DNA of 64,000 nt from the NCBI RefSeq assembly GCF_031845305.1, contig NZ_JAVREH010000009.1:1-64000 (forward strand), in the 5' to 3' direction. Positions within the stretch are counted from its first letter, which is position 1, and the number at the start of each line of letters is the position of its first letter. Below are positions 24,709 to 32,949 of the stretch, piece after piece. Made by a program: the position numbers and the translations under genes. The notes under the pieces are model-generated. The model ran no database searches. It had not been told where the DNA came from and worked only from the letters and a program-made list of their open reading frames with translations. This DNA is from Jatrophihabitans_A lederbergiae (lineage in GTDB: Bacteria > Actinomycetota > Actinomycetes > Mycobacteriales > Jatrophihabitantaceae).

Positions 24709-25433
24709 AGGCGTTGTTCATCCACGGCATCGAGGACCAAGGCTCGTCGTGGGAGGACACCTGCGCGGCACTGGACGGCATCGAGTGCGTGACCCCCGAC
24801 TTTCCGTGGCGGATGTTCACCGACTTCAGCTGGTTGCGCGAGCAGGCGCCGGACGCGGCGGTGGCGGCCGAGCTGGAGCGCGTGCGTCCCGACCTCTGCG
24901 TGGCCCACTCCTTCGGGGCGCTGGCGCTCATCGAAGCGTTGCTCCACGCCCCGGACGCCGTGCGACCGCGCGCCCTGGTGCTGATCGCGCCGTTCTACCT
25001 GAGCGAGAACGAACGGCTCGACTGGCTGCTGCTCGACCGCACCCGCACCGAGTTCACCCGTCTCATGCGCGACTCGATCGTGACGCGCACGCAGCGCGCC
25101 GGTCGGAAGATCTCGGAAGACATCATCGAGATCATGGTCACGAAGGTTCTGAGCGGGATCAACCCGCTGGCCTTCACCGAGCTGTTCGGACACTTCTCGC
25201 TGATGCGCCGCCGGCCGCTCGAGGATCTGGCGATCCCCGGTCGGCTGATCGGCTCCGAAGGCGATCCCGGCTTCGCCGGTAGCCGCGCCCGGGAGTTCGG
25301 CGCCCGGCTCGGTCTCGAGCTGACGCTGCTGCCGGGCCGCGACCACTTCCTGCACTACACGGCGCCGAAGATCGTCGCCGAGACCATCACCGAGACCATC
25401 CAGTCCCTACTTGTAAAGGGCAATCACGAATGA
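24705..25433 (+). CDS. Alpha/beta-hydrolase, putative product-release thioesterase
   Basis: This 242-aa protein opens with ALFIHGIEDQGSSWED (oxyanion strand HG). It has the nucleophile elbow VAHSFGALAL (Ser about 68), acidic region GSEGDPGFAG and a catalytic His in PGRDHFLHY. A lid insertion with many Arg lies in the middle. It is embedded in the operon with ATGA overlaps, so hydrolysis of the ACP-bound product or an intermediate is a reasonable role. Proofreading or an ester-cleaving role is equally open. Confidence 0.75.
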   Translation: MKALFIHGIEDQGSSWEDTCAALDGIECVTPDFPWRMFTDFSWLREQAPDAAVAAELERVRPDLCVAHSFGALALIEALLHAPDAVRPRALVLIAPFYLSENERLDWLLLDRTRTEFTRLMRDSIVTRTQRAGRKISEDIIEIMVTKVLSGINPLAFTELFGHFSLMRRRPLEDLAIPGRLIGSEGDPGFAGSRAREFGARLGLELTLLPGRDHFLHYTAPKIVAETITETIQSLLVKGNHE

Positions 25434-26332
25434 TCTTCGAGCACGAAACGACAGTCTCCGGAGAGGGTGCGAACATCCGCACCTGGATCGGCTTCAAGCA
25501 CTTCGAGTACGTCGTCGGCGACGCCGTACTCGAGTATCTAGTCGCCTCGGGCGTGGACGTCCGTCAGCTGATCATCGACGGCGGCCGGTTCGAGATCGTC
25601 GCGTCCCGAGTCTCGCTCACCAGCGTCATCGAACTCGGTGACCGCCTCGCCGTGCGCATCCTCGACGTGACACGAGTGGCGGTCGACCGGCTCTGCGCAA
25701 CCATCGAGATCCAGAACATGCGCAGCGACCAGACCTCGCTCAAGGGCCGGTACCAGATCGTTCTCCGTCCGCCGGCCGAGGACCAGCAGCGGCTCGCCGC
25801 CGTCCTGGACAGCGTGCCCGAGGGACCGCTCCCGACAGCGGCCAGGCCGCGCGGCGGCTCGCTGTCGCGCGATGGCCACCTGGCCGAGGGCGACCTGCCC
25901 GCCGCGTTCGCGGACGAGTGGGTCGTTCCGTACTACTACTGCGAGCGCTCGGAGGTGCTGTCCTACCGCGGCTACGTGCGGGCGGTCGAGACGGTCGTCG
26001 ACGAGTACCTGCGCAGCGTGGGCCTCGCCATTCCGGAATTGCTCGCTGATCGGGCCTGGATCCCGGTCGTGTCCAAATACTCGATCGAGGTGCTGGCACC
26101 GGCGCGAATGGGTTCGCGCGTCCGCACGTACTTCACCGTCGATGACATCGTGGGCGATGTCGTGTTCAACGGCAGCATGGCGACGTTCACCGAGGAGCCC
26201 GACGGCTGGGTGTGCACCGCCCGCGGCGAGATCCAGCACGGTTACGCCATCAGCCGCGGCGACACGGCCGGATCGCTCGCTCAGCTGGACGGACCGACCA
26301 TCAAGGCACTGACCGGGGGTAATGACCAGTGA
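25430..26332 (+). CDS. Double hot-dog protein (acyl-ACP thioesterase/4HBT-like)
   Basis: This 300-aa protein has two hot-dog-like units. The N-terminal one has WIGFKHFEYVVGDAVLEYLVASGVDVRQL and the second has YYYCERSEVLSYRGYVRAVETVVDEYLRS then VEVLAPARMGSRVRTYFTVD-like strands. Such doubled hot-dogs are typical of acyl-ACP thioesterases and some dehydratases. No FabZ His-FPG motif is present. With the alpha/beta-hydrolase it gives the operon two possible release enzymes. A role as hydratase cannot be excluded. Confidence 0.65.
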   Translation: MIFEHETTVSGEGANIRTWIGFKHFEYVVGDAVLEYLVASGVDVRQLIIDGGRFEIVASRVSLTSVIELGDRLAVRILDVTRVAVDRLCATIEIQNMRSDQTSLKGRYQIVLRPPAEDQQRLAAVLDSVPEGPLPTAARPRGGSLSRDGHLAEGDLPAAFADEWVVPYYYCERSEVLSYRGYVRAVETVVDEYLRSVGLAIPELLADRAWIPVVSKYSIEVLAPARMGSRVRTYFTVDDIVGDVVFNGSMATFTEEPDGWVCTARGEIQHGYAISRGDTAGSLAQLDGPTIKALTGGNDQ

Positions 26333-27045
26333 CCAGGGCGCCCGCCACCGCGCGGATCTACTTCTCGATGCGCAGTCCCTTCAGCTGGATAAGCCTGAAG
26401 GCGATCGAGGCCACCCGGCCCGACGTTCTCGAGACCAGCGAGCTGCTGCCGTTCTGGGACCCGGCACCGGAAACCCTCGACGCGCTGCACGCGCTCGGCG
26501 GGGACTACCACTACACCCAGATGAGCAAGGCGAAGCACCTGTACATCCTCCAGGACACCAAGCGGATCACCCGGCGGCTCGGCCTCACCATGACGTGGCC
26601 GATCGACCGGGCACCGCGCTGGGAGATCCCACATCTGGCCTGGCTGGCCGCGCGCCCCGAGGACCGCCCTACTGCCTACCGCGCCTTCATGGACGCCAGG
26701 TGGGGACGCGGCGACAACATCTGTGACGAGGACGTCCTCGCGGGCCTCCTCTCCAGCGCCGGATTGGACGCGGCGCTGGCTCAGGCGCACAAGGACGAGT
26801 CCGTTGTCGCCCGGGGTGCCGAGGTGCTGCTGCGCGCCTACCGTGACGACGTTTTCGGCATCCCGTACTTCAAGTGCGGCAACCAGCGCTTCTGGGGTCT
26901 CGATCGGGTCGGCTGGTTCCTCGCCTGCCACGACCAGTGGCGCGACACCGGCAAGTTCACCCAGCCGGACGCTGCGGTAGCCGTGCCGATGCTCGATGAG
27001 CTGACCGAGCCCTACGACGCCGACCAAGCGGGGGGATGCGGATGA
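26329..27045 (+). CDS. DsbA-fold protein, 2-hydroxychromene-2-carboxylate isomerase/FrnE-like
   Basis: This 238-aa protein starts at GTG with a GTGA overlap. The N-terminal ARIYFSMRSPFSWISLKAI has Ser in place of the CxxC pair, as in HCCA isomerases. A helical insertion and the terminal FGIPYFKCGNQRFWGLDRVGWF (cis-Pro region and W-G-x-D-R) follow. Members use glutathione or other thiols, or act as isomerases; relatives also occur in polyketide clusters. Here it could isomerise a double bond or aromatic precursor. The activity is inferred from the fold only. Confidence 0.75.
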   Translation: MTRAPATARIYFSMRSPFSWISLKAIEATRPDVLETSELLPFWDPAPETLDALHALGGDYHYTQMSKAKHLYILQDTKRITRRLGLTMTWPIDRAPRWEIPHLAWLAARPEDRPTAYRAFMDARWGRGDNICDEDVLAGLLSSAGLDAALAQAHKDESVVARGAEVLLRAYRDDVFGIPYFKCGNQRFWGLDRVGWFLACHDQWRDTGKFTQPDAAVAVPMLDELTEPYDADQAGGCG

Positions 27046-28499
27046 GCGCCATGTCGGTCACCGCGTCGGCGTCCGCGACCGGCCGCGGCCAGACGTCCAA
27101 GCCGGCGATCGCGGCCTCGATGCTGGGCGTGTTCATCTGCCTGCTCGACACCAACATCGTCAACGTCGCACTGCCCGACATCCAGCGCTCCCTGGGCGGC
27201 GGGCTCAGCGACTCGCAGTGGATCGTCAGCCTGTACGTGCTCGCGCTGGCCGCGCTGATCGTGCCCGCCGGAATCCTCGGCGATCTGCACGATATCCGGC
27301 TGCTGTTCGGCGCCGGGGCGCTGGTGTTCGGTGCCGGCTCCCTCGTCTGCGCCCTGGCCGGCAACGGCTGGAGCAACGCGGTGGGGGTGATCTTCGTCGG
27401 GCGCGTCGTGCAAGGCGTCGGCGCCGCCCTGACGCTCCCCCTGTCGCTGGCGATGATCTTCGTCTACGCGGTGCCAGGCGCCACGGTCAAGTTGATCGCG
27501 CTCTGGAGCGCCATCAGCGGCCTGTCGACCGCGGTGGGACCGCTGGTGGGTGGCCTCGTCGTGCAACACCTCGGCTGGAAGTGGATCTTCCTGCTCAATC
27601 TGCCGATCGTCGCGGTCGAGGTGGTCCTGCTCGTGCGCACGCCGGCGCCCGCAGTGCAACGGCGTGACCGGATACCGCACCTGGCTTCGACGGGCGCCTT
27701 CGCGGCCGCCACGTTCGCCCTCACGCTCGCCGTCATCCAGGGTCCGAGCTGGGGCTGGGGCAGCACGACCGTGATCGCGATGTTCGTCCTCTCGGTCGTG
27801 CTCGGCGCGACCTTCGTCGTTCTGGAGAGCCGCTCGTCGCGACCGCTGGTGCCGACGTCCCTGCGACGGGAACGGGAGTTCCGCTCCAGCCTGCTCACCG
27901 GCTTCGCCACCGGCCTCTCCGCATTCTCGCTCTTCTTCTTCCTGTCCTACTACCTGCAGTACGGCGCGGGCCTCGGCCCCACGGCTACCGGTCTGCGGTT
28001 CCTGCCGATGAGCGCAATGCTCGTGCTCTTCGCAGGCGCCGGGCGGAAGGTATCGGCCCGCCTCGGCCTGTCGAACACGATCGGCGTCGGCATGCTCATC
28101 TGCAGTGCCGGGCTGGCCCTGCTGTGGGTGACTCTGAACCACCAGCACCCCTCGACGTTGAGCACGGTGCTGCCGACGATGGTGATCGGCGTCGGCGTGG
28201 GCCTGTCGTTTCCGGCGACCTCGGCCCAGGCCTTCGCGCACTCGTCCGGCAGTGATTACGGCACCGCTGCCAGCGTGCTGACGATGACGCGGCAGCTCGG
28301 CAACTCGATCGGCATCGGCGTCCTCGGACTGATCATGACGCACTACGCCGGCCACGGTCTCAACCCAGGCGGCGTGCGTGAGGGTCTGCGCTGGATCGGC
28401 CTGGCCAGCGCAGCGCTGGCCGCACTCGCCGGCGTATTCAACCTGCTCACCGGTAAGCGCCGCCCGGTGGCCTCCTCTTCAGAAGGGCAATCCCGATGA
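27042..28499 (+). CDS. MFS exporter, DHA2 (14-TM) family
   Basis: The protein is about 485 aa. TM1 carries the DHA2 signature MLGVFICLLDTNIVNVALPDIQRSL, then SQWIVSLYVLALAALIVPAGILGD (motif A). Motif C-like WSAISGLSTAVGPLVGGLV is followed by WKWIFLLNLPI. About fourteen helices are visible. ATG 27042 (ATGA overlap) is preferred over ATG 27036. As the only transporter in the cluster it probably exports the final product and may give self-protection. Confidence 0.87.
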   Translation: MSAMSVTASASATGRGQTSKPAIAASMLGVFICLLDTNIVNVALPDIQRSLGGGLSDSQWIVSLYVLALAALIVPAGILGDLHDIRLLFGAGALVFGAGSLVCALAGNGWSNAVGVIFVGRVVQGVGAALTLPLSLAMIFVYAVPGATVKLIALWSAISGLSTAVGPLVGGLVVQHLGWKWIFLLNLPIVAVEVVLLVRTPAPAVQRRDRIPHLASTGAFAAATFALTLAVIQGPSWGWGSTTVIAMFVLSVVLGATFVVLESRSSRPLVPTSLRREREFRSSLLTGFATGLSAFSLFFFLSYYLQYGAGLGPTATGLRFLPMSAMLVLFAGAGRKVSARLGLSNTIGVGMLICSAGLALLWVTLNHQHPSTLSTVLPTMVIGVGVGLSFPATSAQAFAHSSGSDYGTAASVLTMTRQLGNSIGIGVLGLIMTHYAGHGLNPGGVREGLRWIGLASAALAALAGVFNLLTGKRRPVASSSEGQSR

Positions 28500-29923
28500 C
28501 AGACCTCGACGGCAGGGCCGCGGCCCCGTTGTTCTACTCGGCGTTCCTCCAGAACACCGTCTCCCACCTGCAGCACGGGGCCTGGCAGCTGCCCGAGGCC
28601 GAGCAGGACCGGATGAACGATCTCGACCTTTGGGTGAACCTCGCGCGGTCTCTGGAAGACGGCGGCTTCGACATGATGTTCTTCGCCGACATGACCGGCC
28701 TGGTGCACGAGTTCTCCGGCGGCATCGAGAAGTTCGTCGCCAGCGGCCTGCACATTCCCTGCAACGACCCGATGGTGATCGTCTCGGCCATCTGCGCCGC
28801 CACCCGCCGGCTCGGTGTCGCGTTCACGAGCTCGGTGCTCCAGCTGCACCCGTTCGAGTTCGCCCGCAAGATGTCGACGCTCGACCACGCCACGCGCGGC
28901 CGGATCGGGTGGAACGTCGTCACCGGGATGTCTGACAACGCCGCCCGCAACTTCGGCCTCGAGGAACTCGTCGACCATGACGAGCGCTACGAATGGGCCG
29001 AGGAGTACATGGAGGTCGTCTACAAGCTGTGGCAGGCGTCCTGGGACGACGAGGCGCTGGTGCTCGACAAGAATGCCGGCATCGTCGCCGATCCGCGGCA
29101 CGTCCACCGCATCGACCACAAGGGGCAGCGGTACTCCGTACAGGGCCCGCATCTGGTCTCACCGAGCCCTCAGCGCGTTCCGTTCCTGTTTCAGGCGGGT
29201 GCGTCCTCCCGCGGGCGGGATTTCGCGGCCAAGCACGCCGAGGTGGTATTCCTGCTCTCGCCGACGCCCGCCAGCGCGGGCCGCGATGCCGCGGACATTC
29301 GGCGGCGCTGCGCCGAGTTCGGCCGCGACCCCCGCGACATCAAGATCATGCAAGGTATGACCTTCGTGGTCGGGGACACCCACGCCGCCGCCGAGGCGGA
29401 GGCGGCCCGCATCGACGCGACGCTCGACGACGCTGCCTACGTGGCGTTCGCCGGCGGCGTGATGGGCGTCGACCTCGGCTTCGCAGACCTCGACCAGCCC
29501 ATCGGGGATTTGCGGCAGCGCGGCACCGAATCCGTCGTCGCCTGGCTCCGGCAGGCGATTCCCGACCGCGAGCCGACCGTCCGCGACATCGCACGGATCC
29601 ACCGCAGCGCCGGTCGCCTCGTCGGCACGGCGGAGGAGATCGCGGACGGCATCCAGCAGTGGGCCGACGCCGGGATCGACGGGATCAACGTCATCAACTA
29701 CACGATCCCCGGTTCGTACCTGTCTTTCGCCGACTCCGTCATGCCGGAGCTGCGGCGCCGCGGCCTCGCACGCGATACCGAGAACGCGGACCCGAGCACC
29801 CTGCGCGCTCGGTTCACCGGCTCCGACCGGCCCGACGAGCGGCACCCGGCTCACCAGTACCTGAACTCGATTGCCAACTCGGTTGCCCCCGCCGCCGAGG
29901 AGAGGGAGGCGCGAACCGCATGA
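28496..29923 (+). CDS. Flavin-dependent (luciferase-like) monooxygenase, NtaA/SnaA/DszA type
   Basis: The protein is about 475 aa. It has the NtaA-type opening (GAWQLPEAEQDRMNDLDLWVNLARSLEDGGFDMMFFAD), then TRGRIGWNVVTGMSDNAARNFG (flavin phosphate region), PFLFQAGASSRGRDFAAKHAEVVFL, GMTFVVGDTHAAAEAEA and the C-terminal GTAEEIADGIQQWADAGIDGINV. This group uses FMNH2 supplied by a separate reductase, and none is encoded in the cluster. It would hydroxylate or oxidatively cleave the acyl product. The substrate cannot be told. Confidence 0.88.
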   Translation: MTDLDGRAAAPLFYSAFLQNTVSHLQHGAWQLPEAEQDRMNDLDLWVNLARSLEDGGFDMMFFADMTGLVHEFSGGIEKFVASGLHIPCNDPMVIVSAICAATRRLGVAFTSSVLQLHPFEFARKMSTLDHATRGRIGWNVVTGMSDNAARNFGLEELVDHDERYEWAEEYMEVVYKLWQASWDDEALVLDKNAGIVADPRHVHRIDHKGQRYSVQGPHLVSPSPQRVPFLFQAGASSRGRDFAAKHAEVVFLLSPTPASAGRDAADIRRRCAEFGRDPRDIKIMQGMTFVVGDTHAAAEAEAARIDATLDDAAYVAFAGGVMGVDLGFADLDQPIGDLRQRGTESVVAWLRQAIPDREPTVRDIARIHRSAGRLVGTAEEIADGIQQWADAGIDGINVINYTIPGSYLSFADSVMPELRRRGLARDTENADPSTLRARFTGSDRPDERHPAHQYLNSIANSVAPAAEEREARTA

Positions 29924-30669
29924 CGGCGAAGAACCTCCCGCGGACGGCACTCGTATCCGGCGCATCGCGCGGCATCGGCGCCGCCATCGCCCTGCGCCTG
30001 GCTGCGGCCGGGATGCGCGTCATCGGCATCCACCGCGCGCCGAGCGAGCGCGCCGACCAGATCCACAAGAGCATCGACACCGTCTCCCCCGGCAGCCTGA
30101 TGCGGATCTGTGACACCGCAGACCGGTCCGCGGTGGCCGAGTTGTTCGCGGGATTCGCGGCGGACAAGTGCGTCATCACCGACCTGGTCAACTGTGCAGG
30201 GATCACCGACGACCGCGCGATCGCGCTGATGTCCGACGACGCGTGGGATCGGGTTCTCGAGACCAACCTGACCGGCACATTCAATGTCACCCGGGCCTTC
30301 GTCATGCCTGCGATGCGCGCGGGGTTCGGTGTGGTCACCAACATCTCCAGCGTCGCGGGGGTGTACGGAAACGCCGGGCAGGCGAACTACTCCGCGACCA
30401 AAGGAGGCATCGACGCGATGACACGGACGCTGGCCAAGGAACTCGGGCGCTCCGGCATCCGCGTCAACTCCGTGGCACCGGGATTCATCGAGTCCGACAT
30501 GACGGCCAGCTTCACCCAGGACCAGATCAAGGCGATGGTTCGCAAGGTCTCGCTCCGCCGGATCGAGCGCCCCGAGGACGTCGCGGGTCTCGTCGGCTTC
30601 CTGCACAGTGACGACGCCTCCTACCTCACCGGTCAGACGATCGTGGTCGACGGCGGGACACAGCTGTGA
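29920..30669 (+). CDS. 3-oxoacyl-ACP reductase (FabG-type SDR)
   Basis: This 249-aa protein is a classical SDR. The NADPH-binding loop is TALVSGASRGIGAAIA, followed by NCAG, catalytic Ser143/144 in NISSVAG and Tyr157-x3-Lys161 in QANYSATKGG. The end DDASYLTGQTIVVDGGTQL is FabG-like. It reduces the beta-keto group after condensation. The ATGA overlap with the monooxygenase and GTGA with the next dehydratase keep it inside the operon. Confidence 0.92.
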   Translation: MTAKNLPRTALVSGASRGIGAAIALRLAAAGMRVIGIHRAPSERADQIHKSIDTVSPGSLMRICDTADRSAVAELFAGFAADKCVITDLVNCAGITDDRAIALMSDDAWDRVLETNLTGTFNVTRAFVMPAMRAGFGVVTNISSVAGVYGNAGQANYSATKGGIDAMTRTLAKELGRSGIRVNSVAPGFIESDMTASFTQDQIKAMVRKVSLRRIERPEDVAGLVGFLHSDDASYLTGQTIVVDGGTQL

Positions 30670-31043
30670 GCCACCCACGGGCCTCCAGCACCACCGAGCT
30701 GGAGGCCGTCGACGTCACCGACGACGGTGGGACGGCGCTCAAGACCATCGGTCGGGAGGAGCCTTACCTGTCCGGGCACTACCCGGGCAACCCCATCTAC
30801 CCGGGCGTGTTCCTGTTCGACCTGTGCGAGAAGCTCGCCAGCTCATGCCCGGCGATCCCGCGGCCGTTCGACCGGTTGGATTCGCTGCGGTTCTTCGCGC
30901 CGGCGTTGCCCGGGGACCGCGTCCGCATCGAGTTGACGCTGCGCCGCTCGGCAGCGGGGACGGTCATCGGCGCCGCATTCCTGGGCCGCTCCACCGTCGA
31001 GGACCAGCAGAAGTTGTTCACGGTGAGGATGTCCTACGCATGA
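30666..31043 (+). CDS. 3-hydroxyacyl-ACP dehydratase, FabZ-like subunit with catalytic His
   Basis: This 125-aa hot-dog protein has YLSGHYPGNPIYPGVFLFDLCEKLA, which carries the FabZ catalytic His38 and Glu55. Then come FFAPALPGDRVRIEL and a LFTVRMSYA end. It is shorter than FabZ at the N-terminus, lacking the LPHRYPFLLVDR region. The next protein has that region but lacks the His, so the two look complementary. It starts at GTG 30666. Confidence 0.82.
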   Translation: MSHPRASSTTELEAVDVTDDGGTALKTIGREEPYLSGHYPGNPIYPGVFLFDLCEKLASSCPAIPRPFDRLDSLRFFAPALPGDRVRIELTLRRSAAGTVIGAAFLGRSTVEDQQKLFTVRMSYA

Positions 31044-31498
31044 CCACGATGTCACTCGACACAGCCGCGCTGATGACCGTGCTGCCGCATCGACCGCCGA
31101 TCCTGATGGTCGACCGGCTCGACGTCGCCGGCGATCGGCGCAGCGCCATCGGGTTCAAGGTGATCAGGCCGGACGAGCCGTGTTACCTCCAGACCGAGCT
31201 GACCGGTTCGTCGGCGTACCCGCGGGCGCTCGTCGTCGAGTCGCTCGGTCAGGCGGCGGCCGCGCTGTGGCTGCAACGTGCGGCGGCGTCGGGCGAGGAC
31301 GCGGATTCCGTCGGGGTGCTCTACTTCGCCAAGGCGGAGGGTGTCACGTTCCTTGGCGATGTCTTCCCCGACGACTGTCTCGTACATGAGGTCCGGCTCG
31401 AGCGCAATGTCGGCCCGACGGCATTCATGTCGAGTCGGACGCTTTGCAACGGTAGGGTGATCGCGGTCGTCGAATCCATCATCGCGGCCGCACGCTGA
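31040..31498 (+). CDS. FabA/FabZ-like hot-dog protein without the catalytic His
   Basis: The protein is 152 aa. It has the N-terminal FabZ signature LPHRPPILMVDRLDV, but where FabZ has H-F-P-G-x-P there is SSAYPRALVVESLGQAAAALW. The His is gone and the Glu (67) is kept. The rest (GVLYFAKAEGVTFLGDVFPDD, LERNVGPTAFMSSRT) is a normal hot-dog. It may form a heterodimeric dehydratase with the upstream His-bearing protein, as ApeI and ApeP do in aryl polyene synthesis. This is inferred from complementary residues and the ATGA overlap. Confidence 0.75.
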   Translation: MTTMSLDTAALMTVLPHRPPILMVDRLDVAGDRRSAIGFKVIRPDEPCYLQTELTGSSAYPRALVVESLGQAAAALWLQRAAASGEDADSVGVLYFAKAEGVTFLGDVFPDDCLVHEVRLERNVGPTAFMSSRTLCNGRVIAVVESIIAAAR

Positions 31499-31523
31499 CC
31501 GCAGCACGGAGGATCACTCGACC

Positions 31524-32006
31524 ATGACGAAGAACCTCAGACGCGTCGACTACGCCGACAAGTACGCCGTCGACCTTCCAGAGCGGATGGACGCGCCCCG
31601 CTTCTGCTCGCTGATCCTGGAGGCCGCGCCCCGATGGCTCGACCTGGTGCTGTCGATGCGGGACTCAGTTGCCGGCAGAGTCGGTTTCAACACTCAGGAG
31701 CGCAACTACGGCAAGCTGGTCGACCTGGCGCCCGGCGGCAAGTTCGGGCCGCTGGTCGTCCAGTCGGTGTCGCCGGAGCGGGTTGTCTGCGGTGACGCCG
31801 ACAAGCACCTGGCGTTCCGGGCGACGTTCGAGATCGACTCGGTGGGGCAGCGGGGCAGCTTCACCACCGAGGTGCAGTTCGTCGACGCGGTCGGCCGTGC
31901 GTACTTCACGCTGGTGAAGCCCTTTCACAAGCTGGTCATCCCCGCGCTCATCTCGGCCCCGTTCTCCGCCCGCGCGAGCGCCGAGTCGATACCGGGATTC
32001 GGATGA
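31524..32006 (+). CDS. DUF2867 family protein
   Basis: This 160-aa protein has VDYADKYAVDLPERMDAPRFCSLILEAAPRWLDLVLSMRDSVAGRVG. This is the DUF2867 pattern of a Tyr-x-Asp start, a P-RW-L core and an LRD helix. A START-like hydrophobic cavity is plausible, but no catalytic residues are recognised. It follows 25 nt after the dehydratase with its own CGGAGG Shine-Dalgarno, the only clear pause in the overlapping gene chain. It may bind or cyclise the chain (speculative). Confidence 0.75.
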   Translation: MTKNLRRVDYADKYAVDLPERMDAPRFCSLILEAAPRWLDLVLSMRDSVAGRVGFNTQERNYGKLVDLAPGGKFGPLVVQSVSPERVVCGDADKHLAFRATFEIDSVGQRGSFTTEVQFVDAVGRAYFTLVKPFHKLVIPALISAPFSARASAESIPGFG

Positions 32007-32013
32007 TGACAAG

Positions 32014-32949
32014 ATGCCCGTCCGCGCAGACGCCGTGATAGCGATATTCGCCCCCGGGCAGGGGGCGCAGAAGCCGGGCATGTTGCTGCCGTGGCTCGAC
32101 GTCCCCGGAATCGCCGACGAGTTCGCGCGGCTCTGTGAGGTCAGCGGGATGGATCTCGTCGGCCTCGGCACCACCGCGAGCGCGGAGCAGATCAAGGACA
32201 CTGCGGTCGCGCAGCCGCTGATCGTCGCGCTCGGCGTGACGGTCGCCGCTCACCTCGGTCTCATCGGCGCTGCTGCGCACGTCGTAACTGGGCACAGCGT
32301 CGGGGAGCTGACCGCGGCGGCCGTCGCCGGGGTCCTGACGCCGGACGCAGCCGTCGAACTCGCCGCGCACCGTGGAGCCGCGATGGCGGCTGCCTGCGCG
32401 CGGACCCCGACGGGCATGGCCGCCGTGGTCGGCGGCTCGATCGACGACGCGTTGGCGTGCCTGGCCACCGCCGGCCTGACCGCGGCCAATTACAACGGTG
32501 CCGGGCAGATCGTCGCGGCGGGCTCCTCGGCCGACCTCAAGACGCTGGCCGCGGCACCGCCGCGCGGCCTCCGGATCGTCCCGCTCGGCGTCGCCGGCGC
32601 GTTCCATACCGAGCACATGGCACCGGCGGAGTGGCAGCTACGTTCCTACGCCCACGAGTTGACACCCTCGGCGCCGAAATCGACGCTGCTGTCCAACGCC
32701 GACGGTACGGCCGTTCCGACCGGGGCCGAGGTCGTGCAACGGATCGTGCGGCAGGTGACCTCGCCGGTGCGCTGGGATCTGTGCCTGGACACCTGCCGTG
32801 ACCTCGGCGTGCGGGTGGCGATCGAACTCGCGCCGGGTGGCATCCTCACCGGGATCGCTCGGCGGGCGCTGCCAGGGGTCGACCTGCTCGCGATCAAGAG
32901 TCCTGATGACCTGCCCGCCGCCCGTGAGTTGCTGGCGTCGGTGCGCTGA
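32014..32949 (+). CDS. Malonyl-CoA:ACP acyltransferase (FabD-like)
   Basis: This 311-aa protein has the usual elements in order: IFAPGQGAQKPGM, then active-site Ser95 in GHSVGE, the Arg of the substrate site in AAHRGAAMAAA, the catalytic His in GVAGAFHTEHM, and the end ELAPGGILTGIARR. It loads malonyl units onto the cluster ACP. A dedicated FabD separates this operon from reliance on the primary fatty-acid enzyme. It is the last gene of the 12.3-kb polycistron. Confidence 0.92.
   Translation: MPVRADAVIAIFAPGQGAQKPGMLLPWLDVPGIADEFARLCEVSGMDLVGLGTTASAEQIKDTAVAQPLIVALGVTVAAHLGLIGAAAHVVTGHSVGELTAAAVAGVLTPDAAVELAAHRGAAMAAACARTPTGMAAVVGGSIDDALACLATAGLTAANYNGAGQIVAAGSSADLKTLAAAPPRGLRIVPLGVAGAFHTEHMAPAEWQLRSYAHELTPSAPKSTLLSNADGTAVPTGAEVVQRIVRQVTSPVRWDLCLDTCRDLGVRVAIELAPGGILTGIARRALPGVDLLAIKSPDDLPAARELLASVR

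Noticed and set aside
27012..28355. Long minus-strand open frame of 447 codons opposite the MFS gene
   Set aside because: His/Gln/Glu/Arg-rich low-complexity translation with no domain; the plus strand encodes a clear 14-TM transporter.
20596..32949. Classical aromatic type II PKS (KS-CLF-ACP with cyclases)
   Set aside because: No aromatase or cyclase of known type is present, the partners are half-size, and FabG/FabZ-like reducing enzymes dominate.
20596..32949. Primary fatty-acid synthase operon
   Set aside because: No enoyl reductase or FabH is present, while exporter, monooxygenase and release enzymes are; this is specialised metabolism.
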